Of a stretch of 64,000 nucleotides of DNA, positions 53,949 through 61,541 are shown in pieces. Positions within the stretch are counted from its first letter, which is position 1, and each line of letters starts with the position of its first letter. Below the pieces are notes generated by a model. That model saw nothing but the letters and a program-made list of their open reading frames with translations, ran no database searches and was not told the DNA's origin. The translations under genes and the position numbers were made by a program. Source of the DNA: Streptomyces sp. NRRL F-5122 (GTDB taxonomy: Bacteria > Actinomycetota > Actinomycetes > Streptomycetales > Streptomycetaceae); the NCBI RefSeq assembly GCF_001507435.1, contig NZ_LMWH01000228.1, forward strand, positions 248,001 through 312,000, in the 5' to 3' direction.

Positions 53949-54199
53949 TGACTTCCCAGCAGAATTCAGGCTCTGAGTTTGCCGAGACCTGGCCCGGCCA
54001 TGAAGGCGGGGCCGTGTGGTCGGACATCCTGGCAAAGCAGGGCACCTGCGCCGACCCGGCGGCGGTATCGACGCAGCAGCCCGTGATGGGCACCAATCAC
54101 GGCGCACAGCGCCCCGGACCCAATGCCATGCACACGGAGTCCCCGGACTCCGGATTCCTGGGCGGGTCCATGCAGACCTACACCGGTCCGACCGCCTGA
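53948..54199 (+). CDS. Small element protein, cassette gene 3
   Basis: An 83-aa polar protein (SEFAETWPGHEGGAVWSDIL, SPDSGFLGGSMQTYTGPTA). The PGHGG / PGHEGG segments echo the previous protein, so the two may be distant relatives. Followed by a strong terminator. Function unknown. Confidence 0.65.
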   Translation: MTSQQNSGSEFAETWPGHEGGAVWSDILAKQGTCADPAAVSTQQPVMGTNHGAQRPGPNAMHTESPDSGFLGGSMQTYTGPTA

Positions 54200-54290
54200 G
54201 ACTGCGCAGTTGCCTGTGAGGCGTGCATTCACGCTGAGGGACCCTCAAGGCCATGACCTACCGGCGTGAAAAAAAGCCTCTGACAGGCGC

Positions 54291-54330
54291 AGAGAAAACC
54301 CCCGGGCTACCACCTCCCGGGGGTTTCTCT
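54291..54330 (+). terminator. Strong terminator after the small-ORF cassette
   Basis: AGAGAAA and CCCCCGGG arms (54291-54306) pair with CCCGGGGGTTTCTCT (54316-54330), 9-base loop, with T-rich 3' side. It lies 91 bases after the last cassette stop. Confidence 0.9.
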
Positions 54331-54463
54331 ATTTCTGCGCTGCAAATGCCATGTATTTCGCTGAAAAAGGCCGCAGATACTGTCTGTTTCCTGGCGCTGC
54401 GCGCGGGAGGGGGAGGACTCCCGTCACACGGCCCTCCCCCTCCCTGTCTTCAATCCTGCGCCT

Positions 54464-54841
54464 TCACTCCGTCAGGTTCTCCCAGTGGTCGCACAGGGCA
54501 TTGACGGAGCGGGCCAGTTTCCTGGCCACGGACAGGCGTACGGCTTCGGAATCCTCGGGCCAGCCGATCCGCAGCCGCATGCGCGCCTCTCCGACACAGG
54601 CCAGGGCGCAGGCGCGGGGAATGTCTTCCATGGGCAGTGCAGTGGCCATGCTTTCCACTTCGGGGATGAGCAGTTGGATGTGCCCGCGCATCAGCGCGTT
54701 CAGCGTCTGAAGTTCTTCCGGCGCGGGGGCCGGGGATTCCGGGTCCATGAGCGGCACCGCGCGGCGGCGCATTTCGGCCACGTCCGGCGGACGGGGGTCC
54801 GCCTGTTGGGCCCGGCGTGGGGTGGCGGTAGCTTTCGCCAT
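54464..54841 (-). CDS. DUF6415 family protein
   Basis: A 125-aa protein on the reverse strand. The conserved block ALMRGHIQLLIPEVESMATAL, PRACALACVGEARMRLRIG and KLARSVNALCDHWENL is characteristic of DUF6415, which is common in Streptomyces next to GntR regulators and mobile elements; its activity is not established. ATG 54841 was chosen; a longer start at 54868 is possible. Divergent from the GntR gene, so the pair may form a regulatory switch. Confidence 0.8.
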   Translation of the reverse strand: MAKATATPRRAQQADPRPPDVAEMRRRAVPLMDPESPAPAPEELQTLNALMRGHIQLLIPEVESMATALPMEDIPRACALACVGEARMRLRIGWPEDSEAVRLSVARKLARSVNALCDHWENLTE

Positions 54842-54991
54842 GTCGACCTGCTTTCTCAGGTTGACCATGCCCCGGGAGTCCTGACCGACTCGCCGGGGTC
54901 CTTCAGCTCCCACGCTATCTGGGTGTACTACCCCTGACTACCCCCGGGGGTGGCTATGGGCGGACGGGGTTAGTCGCCTAACGTCCGGATC

Positions 54992-55240
54992 ATGAGCGCT
55001 ATCGACCGGGACAGTCCCGTACCGCCGTACCGGCAGATCGCCGGACACATCAGGGAACTGATCGAGGACGGCACGATCCCGGTTGGCCGACGCATTCCGA
55101 GCTTCGTCGAAATGGAAGCCACCTACGGGGTGGCCCGCGACACGCTGCGCAAGGCCGTCCAGGTGCTCAAGGACGAAGGACTCGTGGAAACCGTCACCGG
55201 CATGGGGATCTTCGTCCGGGAGCAGCCGCCGAAGGCGTGA
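54992..55240 (+). CDS. Short GntR-type regulator (KorSA-like)
   Basis: An 82-aa winged-helix protein: VPPYRQIAGHIRELIEDGTI, GRRIPSFVEMEATYGVARDT, LRKAVQVLKDEGLVETV, then stop, with no effector domain. Such single-domain GntR proteins repress transfer and replication genes in pSAM2-like elements (KorSA). Promoter faces the reverse DUF6415 gene. The last recognised gene of the element before its right end. Confidence 0.85.
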   Translation: MSAIDRDSPVPPYRQIAGHIRELIEDGTIPVGRRIPSFVEMEATYGVARDTLRKAVQVLKDEGLVETVTGMGIFVREQPPKA

Positions 55241-55842
55241 GCCTGAGGGGTCTGGAGCGAATGTGAGTGCGTGCTCCAGCCCAGCTCAGCAGCCACGGTT
55301 TAACACCCCCGGGTCAGACGGGAGGCTCTGCCCCTCTGACCTGCGATGATGCGCGCCAGCGGCGCGGCGGAGCGTTCGCTCCAGCTTTGCTCACCCACGG
55401 GCGCAGGCTCAGCGCAGGCCGCTGGCCTGCGTGGTCGTGTACTGGTACAGCCTTGCCCCTGGTTGCACAGCAAACATGGCAATGGATTGGCCGTGCTCAG
55501 GTCATGGACTGGCAAAGCGTGCATGGCTGCACGGTGCATGGATGGCCAGTGCAACGGCGTGCAGTGGTGGCCATGGCGTGAGCCCTTGCATCTCCACGCG
55601 GATGGAGATGACAGCGGAGATCATCGGCCATTGCTGGCCGTGCTGGCAGACGGGAGCGGCGCTCCCCTGGCCGTCCCTGGCAGCGTCCGGCACACCGGCC
55701 GGACGGGTGGACCGGGGGCAGTGCTGGCACCCGCTCAGGGGCGCTCAGAGCGCCGGATGTTTGCAGTTGGCAAATCCACCATGATCCGCATGGTTATGCA
55801 GCGCTCTGACCTGCGGTTACTTCCAGACCTTGATCACGGATC
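55241..55842 (+). other. Right-end non-coding region with CATGG repeats
   Basis: About 600 bp with no credible gene; the open frames are rich in Trp, Cys and His and look accidental. CATGG occurs at 55475, 55503, 55522, 55537 and 55572. GCAGGCC-GCT-GGCCTGC and repeated CTCTGACCTGCG (about 55333 and 55803) are also present. It may hold an origin or a packaging/transfer site. Confidence 0.55.
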
Positions 55843-56436
55843 ATGGTCGCTCAGAGTGTCACCTCAGGTAGAGACTTGTCCGTGGACATCGAGGCCGACG
55901 GCCCGATTCCGGGCCCGTACTCCATGCTCGGCCTGGGTGCGGCGGTGGCCGGGTTCCATGACGCCCAGGGCTTCACCGCAGCCGATCCGCAGCAGCAGAC
56001 CTTCTACCGCGAACTGCGCCCCATCAGCGAGGAGTTCGACCCGCAGGCGCTGGCGGTGAGCGGGCTCGACCGGGAGCGGCTGAAGGCCGAGGGAAGTGAA
56101 CCCGGGGTCGCGCTCGCGGAGTTCGGGGACTGGGTGCGTGAAGTGAGCGCCGGCAGGCAGCCCGTGATGTGCGGCTACCCGGCCTCGTACGACTGGACGT
56201 TCCTGTACTGGTATCTGATCCGCTTCACGGGGGCGAGCCCGTTCGGCCACTCCGGCTGCCTGGACATGAAGACCCTCTACGCGACGAAGGCGGGGCTCCC
56301 CCTGCGCGCGGTCGCCAAGCGCACGATGCCGCCCCATCTGCTCTCGGAGCGCCCTCACTCGCACCACGCCCTGGACGACGCTGTGGAGCAGGCCGAGCTC
56401 CTCGCCAACCTCATGGCATGGCCGGGTCCCGCGTAG
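55843..56436 (+). CDS. 3'-5' exonuclease (DEDDh), N-terminus supplied by the element
   Basis: A 197-aa exonuclease of the DnaQ-like DEDDh fold. Exo I is SVDIEADG, the middle Asp is in YPASYDWTFLYWYL, and Exo III His/Asp in SHHALDDAVEQAELL. Residues 1-12 come from element DNA; the native N-terminus remains at 47137-47200. The frame is kept across the junction, so a full catalytic domain is still encoded. GTG 55882 inside the att core, with AGGTAGAG upstream, is an alternative start. Degrades RNA or DNA from the 3' end; substrate unknown. Confidence 0.82.
   Translation: MVAQSVTSGRDLSVDIEADGPIPGPYSMLGLGAAVAGFHDAQGFTAADPQQQTFYRELRPISEEFDPQALAVSGLDRERLKAEGSEPGVALAEFGDWVREVSAGRQPVMCGYPASYDWTFLYWYLIRFTGASPFGHSGCLDMKTLYATKAGLPLRAVAKRTMPPHLLSERPHSHHALDDAVEQAELLANLMAWPGPA
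55867..55888 (+). repeat. attR: element arm plus core (TCCGTGGACA at 55879)
   Basis: The core is identical to attL. Its left arm AGGTAGAGACTTGTCC is a near-exact inverted copy (14 of 16) of the attL right arm GGACACCTCTCTACCT, with GT (55882-55883) in the centre, as expected of a serine-integrase attP. Confidence 0.82.
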
Positions 56437-56444
56437 GCACCGGC

Positions 56445-57812
56445 TCAGTGCGCCGCCGCGATCTCCTCGCCCGCATCCATGGGACGGCTCGTGTCCTCGG
56501 CCGCTCGGCGCCGGCCCAGGTGGTGGAAGACGAGATTGAGCAGGACGGCGGCCACACAGCCGGCCGAGATGCCGGAGTCCAGCACGATCCGGGCCGTCTG
56601 CGGGAAGGCGTGGTAGAAGTGCGGGGCCGTGATGGGGATGATGCCCACGGCCAATGAGACGGCCACGATCAGCACGTTGTCGTCCTTGTCCAGTCCGGCC
56701 CGCACGAGGGTCTGGATGCCGCTCGCGGCCACCGAGCCGAACAGGACCACCCCCGCCCCGCCCAGGACCGGGCGCGGTACGACGGCGATGAGCGAGGCGG
56801 CCATCGGGCACAGCCCCAACAGGACGAGGAAACCACCGCCGGTGGCGACGACGAAGCGGCTGCGGATCCGCGTCATGGCGACGAGGCCGATGTTCTGCGC
56901 GAAGGCGCTGCACATGAAGCCGTTGAACAGCGGACTCAGCGCGGAGCCGAGGGTGTCGGCGCGCAGGCCGGCCGCGATGGTCCGCTCGTCGGCCGGACGC
57001 TCCACGATCTCGCCGAGGGCGAGCATGTCGGCTGTCGACTCGGTCATCGAGACCACCATCACCACGCACAGGGACAGGATCGCGGCCAGGTGGAACTGCA
57101 GTGCCCCGAAGTGGAACGGGGCCGGGAAGCCGAACACGTCCGCGGCCAGGACGGGCGTGAGGTCGATGACCCCGAAGGGGATCGCGACGAGCGTGCCGGC
57201 GATGAGCCCGAGCAGGACCGCGATCTGCTTGACGAAGCCGCGGGTGAAGCGGCGCAGCAGCAGGACGACGACGAGAGTGACCCCCGCCAGGGAGAGTTGT
57301 GTCGCGGACCCGTAGTCGTCCGCGGCGGGGTCGGGCCCCTGCGCCCAGCCGAAGGCGACCGGCAGGAGCGAGACCCCGATGAGGGTGATGACCGTTCCCG
57401 TCACGACCGGCGGGAAGAAGCGGACGGCCTTGCTGAAGAAGGGGGCCGCCAGGAAGCCCAGCAGCCCGGCCACGACGACCGCGCCGAAGATGACCGGCAG
57501 GGCGGCGGACGGGTCGTCGGTGGACGCGGCGATCGCGGTCATGGGCGCGACTCCGGCGAAGGTGACGCCGTTGACGAACGGCAACCGGGCGCCGATCTTC
57601 CAGAGACCGAGGGTCTGCAGAAGGGTGGCGATGCCCGCGGTGAACAGACAGGCACCGGTGAGGAAGGTCAGGTCGGTGCCGGTCAGGCCCACGGCGGCGC
57701 CGACGATCAGAGGTGGGGCGACGACTCCGGCGTACATGGCGGCCACATGTTGCAGGCCACTGGCCGCCATCTTGAGGGCGGGGAGCTTCTCGTCGACTGG
57801 GTGGGCGGCCAC
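56445..57812 (-). CDS. Purine permease (nucleobase:cation symporter-2)
   Basis: A 455-aa NCS2 (xanthine/uric acid) transporter with about 12-14 helices. Motifs: MYAGVVAPPLIVGAA, LPFVNGVTFAGVAPM, MTESTADMLALGE and FNGFMCSAFAQNIGLVA; the Gln/Asn and Glu of TM8-10 are the family binding residues. Imports xanthine, urate or related purines. GTG 57812 has GGAGGAACCACC, better than ATG 57872 or GTG 57914. Same strand as the deaminase but separated by two hairpins. Eight bases from the convergent exonuclease stop. Confidence 0.9.
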   Translation of the reverse strand: MAAHPVDEKLPALKMAASGLQHVAAMYAGVVAPPLIVGAAVGLTGTDLTFLTGACLFTAGIATLLQTLGLWKIGARLPFVNGVTFAGVAPMTAIAASTDDPSAALPVIFGAVVVAGLLGFLAAPFFSKAVRFFPPVVTGTVITLIGVSLLPVAFGWAQGPDPAADDYGSATQLSLAGVTLVVVLLLRRFTRGFVKQIAVLLGLIAGTLVAIPFGVIDLTPVLAADVFGFPAPFHFGALQFHLAAILSLCVVMVVSMTESTADMLALGEIVERPADERTIAAGLRADTLGSALSPLFNGFMCSAFAQNIGLVAMTRIRSRFVVATGGGFLVLLGLCPMAASLIAVVPRPVLGGAGVVLFGSVAASGIQTLVRAGLDKDDNVLIVAVSLAVGIIPITAPHFYHAFPQTARIVLDSGISAGCVAAVLLNLVFHHLGRRRAAEDTSRPMDAGEEIAAAH

Positions 57813-57905
57813 GGTGGTTCCTCCGGTCGGTTGCACGTCGGCTCCGACGTGGGTTTCAAGGAGGTGGTGCATGTGGTCGGGTGCGTTCGGGGACGGAAGT
57901 CCGTT

Positions 57906-57937
57906 CCGGGGCACGCACGTCCCTGCGTGCCCCGGAG
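57906..57937 (-). terminator. Hairpin 1 between deaminase and permease
   Basis: Perfect 13-bp stem TCCGGGGCACGCA / TGCGTGCCCCGGA, 6-base loop. It would reduce read-through from the deaminase gene into the permease. Confidence 0.8.
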
Positions 57938-57945
57938 ACGGGTGC

Positions 57946-57970
57946 CGTGGATCCCGCTCGGATCCACGGC
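57946..57970 (-). terminator. Hairpin 2 between deaminase and permease
   Basis: Perfect 10-bp stem CCGTGGATCC / GGATCCACGG with 5-base loop, 8 bases from hairpin 1. On the minus strand it is met first after the deaminase stop. Confidence 0.75.
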
Positions 57971-58013
57971 CGCCGGCCGGGAGCCGTCCCTCCCCGCCGG
58001 AGTCCTCGGCTGC

Positions 58014-59393
58014 TCAGTCGCGCCCGGCGATCCGCGCCAGGCGCCGGGCCTCGTCCCGTGTGGAGCGGGCGACGGCTTCCTCGTCGACGTGCAGCAGACG
58101 GCCGTTCTCGACGACCGGTTCGCCGTTGACCAGCGAGAGCGTGACCGGGGCCGCCGCACCGAGGACCAGCGCGGTCACCGGGTCGGCGATCGAGGCGTGG
58201 GCCAGGGTGTCGAGCCTCCAGAGCACGAGGTCGGCGAGCTTGCCCGGCTCCAGGGAACCGATCTCCGCGGAGCGGCCCAGGACCTGAGCGCCCCCGTACG
58301 TGCCCAGGCGCAATGCCTGACGGGCGTTGAGGGCGGCCTCCCGATGGGCGCCCAGCCGGTTGATCAGCACCGCGTTGCGCAGCTCGGTGTGGAGTTCGCC
58401 GGACTCGTTGGAGGCCGTGCCGTCGACTCCGAGCCCGACCGGTACGCCGGCGGCGAGCATGTCGGGGACCCGGGCGATACCCGCCGCCAGACGGGCGTTG
58501 GACGAGGGGCAGTGCGCAACCCCCGTCCGTGTGCGGGCGAAGGCGGCGATGTCGGAGTCGTTCATGTGGACGCAGTGCGCCATCCACACGTCCTCGCCGA
58601 GCCAGCCGCTGGACTCGAAGTAGTCCGTCGGGCCCATGCCGAACAGCTCGTGGCAGAACTTCTCCTCCTCCACCGTCTCGGACCCGTGGGTGTGCAGCCG
58701 CACGCCCTTCCGCCGTGCCAGCTCCGCGCCTTGGCGCAGCAGTTCGGTGCTGACGGAGAACGGGGAGCAGGGCGCGACCGCCACCTGGACCATGGCGTCG
58801 AACGAGGCGTCGTGGTGTTCGTCGACGGTCGCCTCGGTCGCGGCCAGCGCACCTTCCAGGGTCTCGACCGCGAAGTCCGGCGGCAGACCGCCGTCCTTCT
58901 CACTGCGGTCCATCGAGCCACGGGCCAGGGTGAACCGGACGCCCGTCTCCCGGGCGGCGCGGATGACGGCGCCGGACAGGTCGCCGGCGCCCTCGGGGTG
59001 GACGTAGTGATGGTCCATGGCGGTGGTCACGCCGCCGCGGGCCATCATGGCCAGTGAACCCTGTGCGGCCGCGTAGACCATGGGCTCGTCGATGCGCGCC
59101 CAGATCGGGTACAGCGCCACGAGCCAGTCGAACAGGTTGTGGTCCGTCGCCAGGCCCCGGGTGATCCACTGGTAGAAGTGGTGGTGGGTGTTGACCAAGC
59201 CGGGGGTGACCAGGTGGCCGGAGGCGTCGACGCGCCGCACGACGTTCTCCAGGTTCTCCGGCGCCCTGCCCGCGCCGACCGCTTCGATCCGGTTCCCGGC
59301 GACGACGACATGTCCCGAGGCGTACTCGGTGTCGTCGGCGTCCACGGTCGCGATCGCACAGTTCTCGATGACGATGCGCCGGTCTGCTGCCAC
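58014..59393 (-). CDS. 8-oxoguanine deaminase
   Basis: A 459-aa amidohydrolase of the TrzN/8-oxoguanine deaminase group, which converts 8-oxoguanine to urate. Metal site: VNTHHHFYQW (HxH), HTHGSE, and DGTASNESG (Asp). The distinctive MAHCVHMNDSDIAAFARTRTG (cited in part) includes the third His. GTG 59393 follows GAAAAGGACGAACC. Product is the substrate of uricase encoded upstream. Separated from uricase by a strong terminator, so it likely has its own promoter. Confidence 0.85.
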   Translation of the reverse strand: MAADRRIVIENCAIATVDADDTEYASGHVVVAGNRIEAVGAGRAPENLENVVRRVDASGHLVTPGLVNTHHHFYQWITRGLATDHNLFDWLVALYPIWARIDEPMVYAAAQGSLAMMARGGVTTAMDHHYVHPEGAGDLSGAVIRAARETGVRFTLARGSMDRSEKDGGLPPDFAVETLEGALAATEATVDEHHDASFDAMVQVAVAPCSPFSVSTELLRQGAELARRKGVRLHTHGSETVEEEKFCHELFGMGPTDYFESSGWLGEDVWMAHCVHMNDSDIAAFARTRTGVAHCPSSNARLAAGIARVPDMLAAGVPVGLGVDGTASNESGELHTELRNAVLINRLGAHREAALNARQALRLGTYGGAQVLGRSAEIGSLEPGKLADLVLWRLDTLAHASIADPVTALVLGAAAPVTLSLVNGEPVVENGRLLHVDEEAVARSTRDEARRLARIAGRD

Positions 59394-59483
59394 GGTTCGT
59401 CCTTTTCGCTCTGTGGAGAGGGCACGGCAGGACCCCGGAGGTTTGAGTGCCGCGGCCCGGGGGCCTCGGGTGCCGAAGGATGA

Positions 59484-59511
59484 GGGTGCCCCCGGGGGAC
59501 CGGGGGCACCC
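59484..59511 (-). terminator. Terminator of the uricase operon
   Basis: Perfect 12-bp stem GGGTGCCCCCGG / CCGGGGGCACCC, loop GGGA, 7 bases after the uricase stop. Confidence 0.85.
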
Positions 59512-59517
59512 GGTGCG

Positions 59518-60438
59518 TCAGAGGTTGGTGAGGTCCACCGGGATCCTCGCCTCGCAGCCGTCCCGCAGCACGGTGGCCTCGATCAGGCCGTACGGGCGGT
59601 CGGCGGCGAGGTACACCTCGTTGTCGTTCTTCAGTCCGAACGGCTCCAGGTCCACCGGAAAGTGGTGCTTGTTCGGCAGCGAGAAGCGGACCTCGTCGAT
59701 CTCGTCGCGGTGCTCGATGATGCGTGCCCCCATCTTGTACAGCGTCTGCTGCAGCGACAGGGAGTAGGTGTCGGCGAAGGCCTGGAGCAGGTGCTTCCTG
59801 ATCTGCTCGTAGGACTTCTCCCAGTCGGGCATCTCCCGCGCTTCCTCGGTCCAGTTGAACCGCCAGCGGCCGGAGACCTCGGTGGCCAGGATGCGGTCGT
59901 AGGCCTCGGGGAGAGTCGTGTACTTGTCCTTGACGTAACCCCAGAACTCGGAATCGGTCGAGTTCATCACGACGAGGTCCTTCAGACCCGAGACGACCTC
60001 CCATGTCCCACCGTCGTACGTGATCTGCGCAAGCCGTGTCTCGCGGCCTTCGCGGACGAAGGAGTGCGCGCCTTCACCGGAGGTCGCGATCCGCTGCCAG
60101 GCGTACTCCTCGATGCGGATGCGTGCCCGCCGGATGGGCTCCTGCGAGGTCACGAAGTGCCGGGCCAGATGGATGCCGAACTGCTCGGCGGACTCGATGC
60201 CGTACTCCTTGGCGAACGCGTACACCGTGTTCTTGGTGGTGTCGGTCGGCAGGACGTGGGCGTTCGAGCCGGAGTAGTGGACCTCCTCCATGTCGCCGGA
60301 GAGCGACACCGAGACATTGAGGTCCTTGACGTGGTGGGTGGCGCCGTCCCTCGTGATCTTGACGACGCGGTTCTCCGCCTTGCCGTACTGGTTCTGTCCC
60401 AGGACCGCCGGGCGGGCCGGGTGGGAATGGTCTGCCAT
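59518..60438 (-). CDS. pucL: Urate oxidase
   Basis: Cofactor-free uricase that oxidises urate to 5-hydroxyisourate. It has 306 aa, normal for the family. Catalytic Lys lies in NQYGKAENRVVKI and Thr in PTDTTKNTVYAFAKE; HHFPVDLEPFGLKNDNEV is the usual C-terminal signature. ATG 60438 is eight bases after the HIU hydrolase stop. Third gene of the operon OHCU decarboxylase-HIU hydrolase-uricase. Confidence 0.94.
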   Translation of the reverse strand: MADHSHPARPAVLGQNQYGKAENRVVKITRDGATHHVKDLNVSVSLSGDMEEVHYSGSNAHVLPTDTTKNTVYAFAKEYGIESAEQFGIHLARHFVTSQEPIRRARIRIEEYAWQRIATSGEGAHSFVREGRETRLAQITYDGGTWEVVSGLKDLVVMNSTDSEFWGYVKDKYTTLPEAYDRILATEVSGRWRFNWTEEAREMPDWEKSYEQIRKHLLQAFADTYSLSLQQTLYKMGARIIEHRDEIDEVRFSLPNKHHFPVDLEPFGLKNDNEVYLAADRPYGLIEATVLRDGCEARIPVDLTNL

Positions 60439-60446
60439 GGTGTCTG

Positions 60447-60845
60447 CTAGCTCCCTCGGTATACGGAGTAGCCGAACGGGTTGAGCAGCAGCGGTACGTG
60501 GTAGTGCTCGCCCGGTACGACCGCGAACGTGATCGCCACTTCCGGGAAGAACACTCCTGCCGCACCACTGTCCCGATTCGCGGGGGCGTCCTGCTGCGCA
60601 TCGGCTTGCTTCTTCTCGAAGTACGCCTCGACGGCGAAGTCGAGCCGTACGTGGGTCGTTCCCTCCGGCGGGGCCGGGAGGTCCTTGCACCGGCCGTCCG
60701 CGTCGGTCGCGCCGCCGCCGAGCGCGCGCCAGTCCGCGCCCCGGCCCGATCGGGCAAAGAGGCGGACGGCGACTCCCCCGGCGGGGCGGCCGGCGCTGGT
60801 GTCCAGGATGTGCGTGGACACGGAGGCGGTGGTCTCGGTGCTCAT
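60447..60845 (-). CDS. uraH: Hydroxyisourate hydrolase
   Basis: Transthyretin-like enzyme (132 aa) that opens 5-hydroxyisourate to OHCU. It has STHILDTSAGRPAGGVAVRL at the start and the diagnostic C-terminus YSVYRGS, with the second His in GEHYHVPLLL. A short Ala/Asp insert (about 80-95) is extra compared with the compact E. coli form. Twelve bases after the decarboxylase stop. Confidence 0.94.
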   Translation of the reverse strand: MSTETTASVSTHILDTSAGRPAGGVAVRLFARSGRGADWRALGGGATDADGRCKDLPAPPEGTTHVRLDFAVEAYFEKKQADAQQDAPANRDSGAAGVFFPEVAITFAVVPGEHYHVPLLLNPFGYSVYRGS

Positions 60846-60857
60846 GCGGTTTCCTCT

Positions 60858-61367
60858 TCAGGCGGTGTCGAGCAGTCGGGCGAGCCGAACACGGTTGATC
60901 ATGCCCAGTTCGGTGCGGACGATCTCCCGTTCCTGCTCCGGCCCGTTGCCGATCCGTTCCTTGGCCGCGTCACGCATCTGCTCCCCGGTCTTCCCGCTCG
61001 CGCAGATCAGGAAGACATGGCCGAACTTCTCCTGGTACGCCAGATTGAGTTCGAGCATCTCCGCCTTGAGTTCCTCGGCGGCCCCGGCCATACCGCGCTG
61101 CTCACGGGCCGAGGCCGGGTCCCCGGCCCGGGGACGGCCGATCGGGGGGTGTCCCGCCATGGCCTCGTCCAGGTCTTCCGCGGTCAGTCCGGCCACGGCG
61201 GCGTCGCTCGCGGCGTACAGGTCCTCGGCCGCCGTGTAGGGGCGCGCGGCGAGGAGCCGCCCGGCCCATGTCGTGGAGGCGCACACCTCCAGGAGCACGG
61301 CCCGGGCCGTGGGCTCCGCCAGGGAGTTGAACCGGGTGAGACCCGGCGGCGTGGAAGTCGAAGTCAC
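60858..61367 (-). CDS. uraD: OHCU decarboxylase
   Basis: Converts OHCU to (S)-allantoin. It has 169 aa. The core is AGHPPIGRPRAG (HPxIG), SAREQRGM, AYQEKFGHVFLICASGKT and the C-terminal RTELGMINRVRLARLL. GTG 61367 has ACGGAGGCTCCC. First gene of the urate operon; a palindrome 66-81 bases upstream of the start is shared with allantoinase. Confidence 0.92.
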   Translation of the reverse strand: MTSTSTPPGLTRFNSLAEPTARAVLLEVCASTTWAGRLLAARPYTAAEDLYAASDAAVAGLTAEDLDEAMAGHPPIGRPRAGDPASAREQRGMAGAAEELKAEMLELNLAYQEKFGHVFLICASGKTGEQMRDAAKERIGNGPEQEREIVRTELGMINRVRLARLLDTA

Positions 61368-61431
61368 GGGAGCCTCCGTGGCCTGGGGGCTGAACGGCTT
61401 GCGAACAGCTAACGCCCACCCGCGACGCAAC

Positions 61432-61448
61432 GTCAACACTTTGTTGAA
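61432..61448. promoter_or_regulatory. Palindrome GTCAAC-N5-GTTGAA upstream of the urate operon
   Basis: Perfect TCAAC-ACTTT-GTTGA core (61433-61447). The same motif with 6-base arms lies upstream of allantoinase at 30111-30127. Candidate operator or activator site. Confidence 0.55.
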
Positions 61449-61541
61449 AATTCAGGGCCGCGAGGGCCGGAACACGGAAACCGCCACTCGGACACCGGGC
61501 GGCGGTTCGCGGCGGGCTCAGAAAAGGAACTCCGGGGCCGG

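Larger units (their letters stand above)
47191..55888 (+). mobile_element. Integrated element of about 8.7 kb with serine integrase and PrimPol helicase
   Basis: Bounded by TCCGTGGACA at 47191 and 55879, giving a unit of 8,688 bp. Contents in order: serine integrase, structured leader, three tiny ORFs, attenuator-like leader, primase-polymerase/P4 helicase with two overlapping small genes, one lone small gene, a three-gene overlapping cassette, a reverse-strand DUF6415 gene, a short GntR regulator, and a repeat-rich right end. Base composition is less G/C-rich than the flanks. No FtsK-like transfer protein, relaxase, capsid, portal or terminase is seen. It therefore does not fit the usual actinomycete integrative conjugative element; a phage satellite or mobilised plasmid is possible. 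Confidence 0.85.

Noticed and set aside
53281..54199. Calling the small-ORF cassette phage structural genes
   Set aside because: The scaffold-like look of the first protein is weak and no capsid, portal or terminase is present.
55346..56059. 237-codon frame spanning the right end of the element
   Set aside because: Trp/Cys/His-rich with no pattern, crosses the att site and is out of frame with the exonuclease.
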